A stretch of 33,318 nt of DNA, taken from NCBI GenBank assembly GCA_026225095.1, contig JAMFSC010000024.1, positions 1 through 33,318 of the forward strand, given 5' to 3'. A program made the translations under genes and the position numbers. The notes beneath the pieces were generated by a model that ran no database searches, was not told the origin of the DNA, and was given only the letters and a program-made list of their open reading frames with translations. Shown piece by piece: positions 28,126 to 33,318 of the stretch (position 1 is the first letter of the stretch; every line of letters begins with the position of its first letter). This DNA comes from a bacterium. Lineage in GTDB: Bacteria > Acidobacteriota > Terriglobia > Terriglobales > Acidobacteriaceae.

Positions 28126-29096
28126 GCATCCTCCTCTGGGGCCTCCTCTCCGACTCCCCCGTCGCCGCCGTCCACAAAGCCCTCCTCGAACAAGGCGCCA
28201 ACCCCATCTTCCTCAACCAGCAAGACATCCTCAAAACCTCCATCGACCTCCACATCGGCGCCACCCTCGAAGGCGAGCTCCGCCTCCCGGGCCAAACCAT
28301 CGACCTCACCCAGATCACCGCCGTCTACCTCCGCCCCTCCGACTCCCGCGACCTCCCCTCCATCGCCGCCTCCGACACCGAAGCCCTCCGCCACGCCCTC
28401 ACCGTCGACGACATCCTCTGTTCCTGGGCCGACCTCACCCCCGCCCTCGTCCTCAACCGTCCCGAAGCCGGATTCGCCAACAACTCCAAGCCCTTCCAGT
28501 CCGCCTGGATCGAGTCCCTCGGCTTCCGCACCCCCGAAACCCTCCTCACCACCGACCCCGCCCACGCCCTCGCCTTCTGGAACCAGCACCGCGAAGTCAT
28601 CTACAAATCCGTCAGCGGAACCCGCAGCATCGTCGCCCGTCTCTCCCCCGCGCACCTCGACCGCCTCGCCCAGGTCGCCTCCTGCCCCACCCAGTTCCAG
28701 CAGTACATCCCCGGCACCGAGTACCGCGTCCACGTCGTCGGCGACCAGGTCTTCGCCTGCTCCATCACCTCCACCGCCGTCGACTACCGTTACGGTGCCA
28801 CCCCCTACCTCGCCACCCCCTGCGACCTCCCCGAAGAGATCGCCGCCCGCTGCGTCCGAGTCGCCCAAACAATGAACCTTCCCCTCGCCGGTCTCGACCT
28901 CCGCCGCACCCCCCAGGGCGAGTGGTTCTGCTTCGAGGTCAACCCCTCCCCCGCCTTCTCCAGCTTCGAAGACCCCACCCACCAACCCATCGCCCACGCC
29001 GTAGCCCGCCTCCTCATCGACGCCCCATCCACCCCACCCAGAAAGACCGCGCAGCCCACCGCAATCCCCGCCGAACCCATCCTCCAATCCGCCTGA
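28122..29096 (+). CDS. RimK-type ATP-grasp ligase, substrate unknown
   Basis: The 324-aa product has the layout of an ATP-grasp ligase, which joins an acyl phosphate to an amine or thiol. An N-terminal domain ends with VLNRP (110-114), followed by VIYKSVSGTRS (K162, candidate ATP-binding Lys), FQQYIPGTEYRVHVVGDQV (192-210), DYR at 221-223, the GLDLR region (257-261) and the magnesium motif CFEVNPSPAF (270-279). It resembles RimK/MvdD-like peptide ligases. No short precursor peptide with a conserved core was seen nearby. Coupling by ATGA to the inactive paralogue and the position after the eCIS operon suggest that the pair modifies an eCIS protein, but this is inference. A palindromic repeat follows the stop. 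Confidence 0.8.
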   Translation: MSILLWGLLSDSPVAAVHKALLEQGANPIFLNQQDILKTSIDLHIGATLEGELRLPGQTIDLTQITAVYLRPSDSRDLPSIAASDTEALRHALTVDDILCSWADLTPALVLNRPEAGFANNSKPFQSAWIESLGFRTPETLLTTDPAHALAFWNQHREVIYKSVSGTRSIVARLSPAHLDRLAQVASCPTQFQQYIPGTEYRVHVVGDQVFACSITSTAVDYRYGATPYLATPCDLPEEIAARCVRVAQTMNLPLAGLDLRRTPQGEWFCFEVNPSPAFSSFEDPTHQPIAHAVARLLIDAPSTPPRKTAQPTAIPAEPILQSA

Positions 29097-29103
29097 AGTC
29101 GGA

Positions 29104-29167
29104 ATAAAGCCGGGTGCCCCACCTTCGCGACACGTCTCATCGTCGCTAAGGTGGGTCGGAGCGCCAC
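29104..29167 (+). repeat. Palindromic intergenic repeat, copy 2
   Basis: The stem is formed by 29118-29131 and 29142-29155 (13 of 14 pairs) with a 10-nt loop. It is nearly identical to copy 1 over ATAAAGCCGGGTGCCCCA and GGAGCGCCAC. It lies 8 nt after the ATP-grasp stop and could act as a terminator-like structure or mRNA end, although no T-tract follows. The rest of the gap to 29350 holds no gene or repeat that I can support. Confidence 0.75.
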
Positions 29168-29350
29168 CACACTCCGCGGCAGACTCTATTATTCCCCAAG
29201 ACAATCCCCGGTCGTCTCGCACCTCCACCTTTCGATGGATAAAACCCTCCACCCCTGCATGGGTGACAATCACCACCCGAACCCGGTATCGTTCCTGTTG
29301 CACGGTGCGCCCGTTCCGCCGCACATCTGCACACATCAGGGGTCTCCGCA

Positions 29351-31633
29351 GTGGGTCCAAGAACACAGAATTCCCGAGTAGCTCTCGCCGCCCTCCTCCT
29401 CTGCGGAGCGGCGTATACGTTCTCCCGCCTCTGGACGCCCCCCGCCGTCGCACACGCGGAAGAAAACCCCGCCGCCACCCGCAAAATCTACTCCGACAAG
29501 GTCTCCGAGCACTACTTCGCCCACTTCGACGACAAGTCCCCCTTCCTCCCCTCGAACGCCACCACCGACACCGGCCAGTTCATCGATCCCAATACCATCC
29601 CCAACGCCGCTTACTGTTCCCACTGCCACCAGGCCGCCCACACCCAATGGCGGCAGTCCGCCCACGCCAACAGCTTCCGCGCCCCCTGGTACCGCAAAAA
29701 CGTCCAGCTCCTCATGGACACCAAAGGCGTCGAGTACGCCCGCCACTGCGAAGGCTGCCACAACCCCATCGCCCTCGTCTCCGGCTCCATGACCAAAGGC
29801 GTCGAGCAGAAGCGCAAATCCGACGACGACGGCATCACCTGCCTCGTCTGCCACTCCATCCAGAAAGCAGACGACCGCCACAGCCAGCGCGGAATCGGAA
29901 GCTACACCATGGCCCAGCCCGCCGTCCTCGTCGACGAAGCCGGTGCCCCCATCATCGGAAAAGTCTCCGATATCGAAATCCTCTCCCACCTCGACCGCCA
30001 CTCCAAAGCGGTCATGAAGCCCTTCTATCGCGACCCCGAGTACTGCACCGTCTGCCACAAGGCCGCACTCCCTACCACCCTCAACGACTACAAGTGGCAA
30101 CGCGCCATCTTCCTGTCGGACGAGTGGCAGCTCAGTTCGTTCGCCAAGCGCTCCCCCCTCCCGTTCTACGTCAAGGACACCGTCTCCACCTGCCAGACCT
30201 GCCACATGGTGCGCGAGAAACTCGCCGCCACCGGCCCCGAGGCCCGCGACGCCGGATCCAAAAACGGAACCCTCGTCTCCCACCGCTGGCTCGGAGCCAA
30301 CACCCTCATCCCGACCTACTACAGCTACCCCGACCAACTCGCCAAAACCGAAGCGTTCCTCCAGGCCGGAGTCTTCAACGTCGATCTCTTCTCCCTCGAA
30401 AAGGAGAACGACCCAACCCTCATCGCCCCCCTCGGTTCGACGCCGTTCTCCATCGCCCCCAACGACCTCATCACCGCCTCCGTCGTCATCCAGAACAAGG
30501 GAGCCGCCCACAGCCACGTCCCCGAGCAACGCGACATCTACGAGAGCTGGGTCGAGTTCCAGGTCACCGATGCAACCGGCAAAGTCATCGAACACAGCGG
30601 CTTCCTCAAACCCGACGGAGCTCTCGACGAGCGCGCCCACAGCTTCACCAACCGCCTCATCAACGATCAAAGCGGCCTCAACGCCCACCACGAGGTCTGG
30701 ACCAACCGCGTCGTCGCCTACAACAACACCATCCAGTCCGGCCGCTCGCAGGTCGTCCGCTACCAGTTCAAGGTCCCCTCCGACGCCAAGGGTCCCCTCA
30801 CCGTCACCGCCCAGGTCAACTACCGCCGCTTCAACCAGACCTTCATCGACTGGGCCATGAACAAGAAGCACTACCCCCAGCCCGTCGTCGTCATGACCAC
30901 CCGCACCCGCACCCTCAGCATTGGCGCAAACGCCCCCACCCCACCCGACCCCGCCGACAACAAGGAGTGGATGCGCTGGAACAACTACGGAATCGGCCTC
31001 CACGACGCCCAGCAGTACGCCGCCTCCGAGGCCGCCTTCCAGCACGTCGCCAAACTCCGTCCCGACTACCCCGACGCCTTCACCAACATCGCGTTAGCCG
31101 ACTTCCAGTGGGAGCGCTACGACGCCAGCCGCGAAGCCATCGCCAAGGCCCTCAAGCTCGCCCCCACCAACGCCCGAGCCCTCTACTATCTCGCCCTCGT
31201 CGAACGCAACCAGGGCGACCTCGACGCCGCCATCGTGGACCTCCAGGCCGTCCTCAAGCAGTACCCCCTCTCCCGCGACGCCCACCGCGAACTCGGCTTC
31301 AGCTTCTACCAGCAGCACAAATACGACCTCGCCAAAGCAGAGTACGAAGCCGTCCAGGGAATCGACCCCGACGATCTCGCCGCCCACTACAACCTCGCCA
31401 TCCTGTATCGCCGTCTAGGCCTCAAACCCCAGGCCGCTGCCGAAGCCGCCGCCTTCAAAGACCAGAAGGACGACCCCCTCGCCGCCACCTTCGCCCTCAC
31501 CTTCCTCCGCAACCACAACGAGATCGCCGAAGAGAGCGTCCCCTGGCACGTCCACACCCCCAACGGAATCCTCTCCGCCCCCGGAGCCATGCCCCAGACC
31601 TTCTCCCAATCCGCCACCGGCAACGCCCAGTAA
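29351..31633 (+). CDS. Membrane-anchored pentahaem cytochrome c with C-terminal TPR domain
   Basis: The 760-aa product has a hydrophobic N-terminus (about 9-24), a signal or anchor segment, and five CXXCH haem-attachment motifs: CSHCH (89-93), CEGCH (133-137), CLVCH (164-168), CTVCH (232-236) and CQTCH (281-285). A middle domain (about 300-530) is beta-rich. The last about 200 residues are TPR helices (NALADFQWERYDASREAIAK-like units, YYLALVERNQGDLDAAIVDL, AHYNLAILYRRLGLKPQAAA). It acts outside the cytoplasmic membrane in electron transfer, probably with protein partners on the TPR surface. The GTG start follows AGGGG by 9 nt. The stop overlaps the next start (TAATG). No functional link to the eCIS is visible. 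Confidence 0.87.
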   Translation: MGPRTQNSRVALAALLLCGAAYTFSRLWTPPAVAHAEENPAATRKIYSDKVSEHYFAHFDDKSPFLPSNATTDTGQFIDPNTIPNAAYCSHCHQAAHTQWRQSAHANSFRAPWYRKNVQLLMDTKGVEYARHCEGCHNPIALVSGSMTKGVEQKRKSDDDGITCLVCHSIQKADDRHSQRGIGSYTMAQPAVLVDEAGAPIIGKVSDIEILSHLDRHSKAVMKPFYRDPEYCTVCHKAALPTTLNDYKWQRAIFLSDEWQLSSFAKRSPLPFYVKDTVSTCQTCHMVREKLAATGPEARDAGSKNGTLVSHRWLGANTLIPTYYSYPDQLAKTEAFLQAGVFNVDLFSLEKENDPTLIAPLGSTPFSIAPNDLITASVVIQNKGAAHSHVPEQRDIYESWVEFQVTDATGKVIEHSGFLKPDGALDERAHSFTNRLINDQSGLNAHHEVWTNRVVAYNNTIQSGRSQVVRYQFKVPSDAKGPLTVTAQVNYRRFNQTFIDWAMNKKHYPQPVVVMTTRTRTLSIGANAPTPPDPADNKEWMRWNNYGIGLHDAQQYAASEAAFQHVAKLRPDYPDAFTNIALADFQWERYDASREAIAKALKLAPTNARALYYLALVERNQGDLDAAIVDLQAVLKQYPLSRDAHRELGFSFYQQHKYDLAKAEYEAVQGIDPDDLAAHYNLAILYRRLGLKPQAAAEAAAFKDQKDDPLAATFALTFLRNHNEIAEESVPWHVHTPNGILSAPGAMPQTFSQSATGNAQ

Positions 31634-32163
31634 TGGAGCCGGCACCAATGTCCCGTAGACACCAGACTGGGTGCCCCACCTTCGGCACCGTCTTATCGTG
31701 CCTAAGGTGGGCCGGAGCGCCATGGCATCAACCGGAGGGTTACCGAACCTTCCACCAATCCATCCCGCAGCACCCCAAACGAATCCATCTTGGCCCCCCA
31801 CCACATCTCGTCATCCCGACCGAAGCGAAGCGAAGTGGAGGGACCCCCGTATTTCGCCTCCCCCTCCTCGCCTGCCTCCTCCTAACCCTCCCCCTCCACT
31901 CCCAGCAACCCGAAGAGAAATCCCACCCCACCGGCGAACAACTCTTCCAGACCAGCGGCTGCACCCACTGCCACCAGATGAACGGCCAGGGCGGAACCAA
32001 GGGCCCCGACCTCTCCGCCGTTGGCCTCCGCCGCAAACCCCCTTTCATCAAGAACCAGATCCAGCAGGGAAGCGCCAGCATGCCCGCCTTCCAGGACGCC
32101 CTCTCCGAAGAAGAGATCAACGCCCTGGTCCTCTACCTCCAGAATTGTCGCAAGAAGAAATAA
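31633..32163 (+). CDS. Small monohaem cytochrome c whose start region is filled by intergenic repeats
   Basis: The mature part is a normal small class I cytochrome c: a hydrophobic export segment (FRLPLLACLLLTLPLHS, encoded about 31852-31902), CTHCH for haem attachment, GPDLSAVGLRRKP, and SASMPAF with the distal Met, then the terminal helix EEEINALVLYLQNC. No in-frame ATG, GTG, TTG or CTG lies between 31648 and the haem motif. The only possible ordinary starts are ATG 31633 (overlapping the previous stop as TAATG) and ATG 31648, which makes the first about 75 residues translations of a palindromic repeat and of a second repeat-like stretch (31808-31850). Either those are translated and cut off with the signal peptide, or a rare start codon is used. 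The cytochrome identity is secure; the start is not. Confidence 0.75.
   Translation: MEPAPMSRRHQTGCPTFGTVLSCLRWAGAPWHQPEGYRTFHQSIPQHPKRIHLGPPPHLVIPTEAKRSGGTPVFRLPLLACLLLTLPLHSQQPEEKSHPTGEQLFQTSGCTHCHQMNGQGGTKGPDLSAVGLRRKPPFIKNQIQQGSASMPAFQDALSEEEINALVLYLQNCRKKK
31669..31722 (+). repeat. Palindromic intergenic repeat, copy 3 (with compensating stem changes)
   Basis: The stem is formed by 31675-31688 and 31698-31711 (13 of 14 pairs). Copies 1 and 2 pair GCGAC with GTCGC, whereas this copy pairs GGCAC with GTGCC, so both arms changed together. It lies inside the only possible reading frame for the cytochrome start. Confidence 0.7.
31808..31850 (+). repeat. Second repeat-like intergenic sequence (CATCCCGACCGAAGCGAAG type)
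   Basis: The stretch from CTCGTCATCCCGACCGAAG to GGAGGGACCCCCGTATT, with its GAAGCGAAGCGAAG run, matches from memory a short repeat common between genes in Terriglobia. Only one copy occurs in this window, so the repeat status rests on recall and cannot be shown from the sequence here. Confidence 0.4.
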
Positions 32164-32268
32164 CCCACCCCACTTGACAAGCCGGCCCCGCAGAAACACC
32201 ACCCGCACCACGCATCAAAAAAACACACACTCAAAGTCACATCCACCCAGGAAAGACGCACCCCTCAC

Positions 32269-32321
32269 CACGTTTCAAACGTGACCGCTGTCCAGTTTTT
32301 CCGTACAACGGCCCACGTTGT
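32269..32321. terminator. Two palindromes between convergent genes
   Basis: CACGTTT (32269-32275) and AAACGTG (32277-32283) form a perfect palindrome around one base, and ACAACG (32305-32310) pairs with CGTTGT (32316-32321) around a 5-nt loop. They sit between the convergent cytochrome and dehydrogenase genes, where a bidirectional terminator is expected. A T5 run at 32296-32300 lies 12 nt after the first palindrome. The match to a classical terminator is poor. Confidence 0.3.
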
Positions 32322-32333
32322 GCCCACACGTTT

Positions 32334-33318
32334 TCACGCCAGAAGCTTCAAAACCTGCCCCATCGTCATCTTCGAGTCCGATGTCGTCCCCCCCGGCAAT
32401 CCCGGACCGATCACTACCGCCTCCGACCGCCCCTCCACCCAGCCCAGGAACCGCATCTCATCCGCCCCACTCAACCGCCGCATCCCCAGCCAGGTGTAAT
32501 AAGCCCCCATATCTCCATCAATCAATGAGCCTTCCACGTCCACCCCGGTAGCCGCCGCCCCCGCCAGCATGGAGTTCATCGTCTGGGCCTCCTGTCGCGG
32601 AGCATACCGCACCAGCAGCGTCTCCGGCTGCGCCCGCCGAATACACTCCCTTGCAGCCCACTGCACAAAGGTCGTAGCAAAGATCTGCGTCCCCGCCCCC
32701 TCCGTCAAAAGACTCAGCTGGAAGTGGTTCAGAATCATAGCCTTCCCGCTCCCCACCAACCCCACATCCTCCGGTCGAATCCGCGCCAGCAGCGTCCGCA
32801 GACCCTCCGGCCCCATCCCCCCACCCGCGATCGCCGCCTGGATCACCCCCAGCAAACGCCCCCGCGCCCCCCCCAACCCCCCATAAGAAACCCCCGTCAC
32901 CCCCCCAATCTCCGCCGACTCCCCCCCATCGATATACCAGTGCCGAAACCCCTCCCCACCCGCCCTCCGAGCCGCCGCCGCCCGCAAAACCTCCATCCCC
33001 CCATCCGCCACAACCCCAGTCAAATGAACCCCATGCGCCCGCAGCTTCCGAAAAGGCCGATACCCTGTCCCCACCGTCCCCGCCCCAATCACCACCATCG
33101 TGTCCCCGGCCTTGGCGCCGCTCTCCTCCAGCCCCCGAATCACGCAGGCCAAAGGCTCCGTCAAGGCCGCATGCTCCAACAAAACTCCCTCCGGCACCAG
33201 CAGCGTATTCTTCTCCACAATTCGCGCCGGTATCCGAATAAACTCCGCATAAGCCCCGTTATTGAACAACAGATCCTCACACAGATTCTGCTGCCCATGC
33301 CGGCAAAAAAAACACACA
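32334..33318 (-). CDS. Zinc-type alcohol dehydrogenase-like N-terminus joined to an unrecognised domain (partial)
   Basis: The gene runs off the right edge, so its true start is outside the window; about 327 C-terminal residues are visible. The first about 83 are medium-chain dehydrogenase sequence: CFFCRHGQQNLC (structural zinc lobe), GAYAEFIRIP, LLEHAALTEPLACVIRGLEE and GDTMVVIGAGTVG, the start of the NAD(P)-binding fold. After this, near 33070, the sequence stops looking like a dehydrogenase: GVHLTGVVADGGMEVLRAAA, ILNHFQLSLLTEGAGTQIFA, WAARECIRRAQPETLL and VDVEGSLIDGDMGAYYTWLG are unknown to me. It could be a real fusion, a deletion junction or a divergent family. The stop is TGA read on the minus strand (32334-32336). 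Confidence 0.65.
   Translation of the reverse strand, partial: VCFFCRHGQQNLCEDLLFNNGAYAEFIRIPARIVEKNTLLVPEGVLLEHAALTEPLACVIRGLEESGAKAGDTMVVIGAGTVGTGYRPFRKLRAHGVHLTGVVADGGMEVLRAAAARRAGGEGFRHWYIDGGESAEIGGVTGVSYGGLGGARGRLLGVIQAAIAGGGMGPEGLRTLLARIRPEDVGLVGSGKAMILNHFQLSLLTEGAGTQIFATTFVQWAARECIRRAQPETLLVRYAPRQEAQTMNSMLAGAAATGVDVEGSLIDGDMGAYYTWLGMRRLSGADEMRFLGWVEGRSEAVVIGPGLPGGTTSDSKMTMGQVLKLLA

Noticed and set aside
27370..29350. A precursor peptide for a RiPP pathway served by the ATP-grasp enzyme
   Set aside because: No short frame with a leader/core pattern or ribosome site was found around the pair; the peptide, if any, would be elsewhere.
25674..29453. Long minus-strand open frames opposite the fibre candidate and the ATP-grasp pair
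   Set aside because: Compositionally biased shadows. The + strand genes show motifs, ATGA coupling and plausible domain layout.

Overview
The window carries one nearly complete extracellular contractile injection system (eCIS, a phage-tail-like particle of the Afp/PVC/MAC kind) on the + strand (272-27369), with its cargo genes inside the operon. Two ATP-grasp-related genes follow (27394-29096), then a small c-type cytochrome locus (29351-32163). A partial gene on the opposite strand runs off the right edge (32334-33318). The DNA is GC-rich and strongly C-biased on the + strand. The multihaem cytochrome/TPR protein, the gene style and the short palindromic intergenic repeats suggest a soil acidobacterium (Terriglobia, e.g. 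Granulicella/Terriglobus/Edaphobacter relatives). That assignment is an inference from style; no taxonomic marker gene is present.

Layout: 1-271 holds a leader with repeated GGGTC/GACCC blocks and possibly the tail end of an upstream gene. 272-2755 encodes the sheath and inner tube. 2876-8099 encodes a T4-type hub-assembly-chaperone-like zinc protein, a disordered eCIS protein, the DUF4255 tail cap, the AAA+ ATPase and a small conserved protein. 8096-11896 encodes two DUF4157 proteins in tandem, the best cargo (effector) candidates: one has a LysM-like segment and a phospholipase-C-like C-terminus, the other a Het-C-like domain. 11961-15409 encodes the baseplate hub and spike: CIS tube/adaptor, LysM adaptor, gpD/gp27-like hub, gp5-like spike, PAAR-like tip and gp25. 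15406-24051 encodes two large baseplate-J-type wedge proteins and a tail-protein-I-type wedge protein with a probable beta-helix. 24088-27369 encodes a DUF6519 plus ASH-repeat protein, the best candidate for a fibre or surface-binding component.

How the genes fit together: most junctions are 4-nt ATGA overlaps or very short gaps, so the genes form a translationally coupled operon. At two gaps (14997-15050 and 18687-18872) a short open frame overlaps both neighbours by ATGA, and a similar one at 11908-11964 overlaps the next gene. No obvious long tape-measure gene is present. The ATP-grasp gene and its shortened, apparently ligand-poor paralogue sit directly behind the eCIS operon and may modify one of its products; this is speculative but is the least explained part of the locus. 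Three copies of a palindromic repeat (18727, 29104, 31669) share a stem in which one copy carries compensating base changes.
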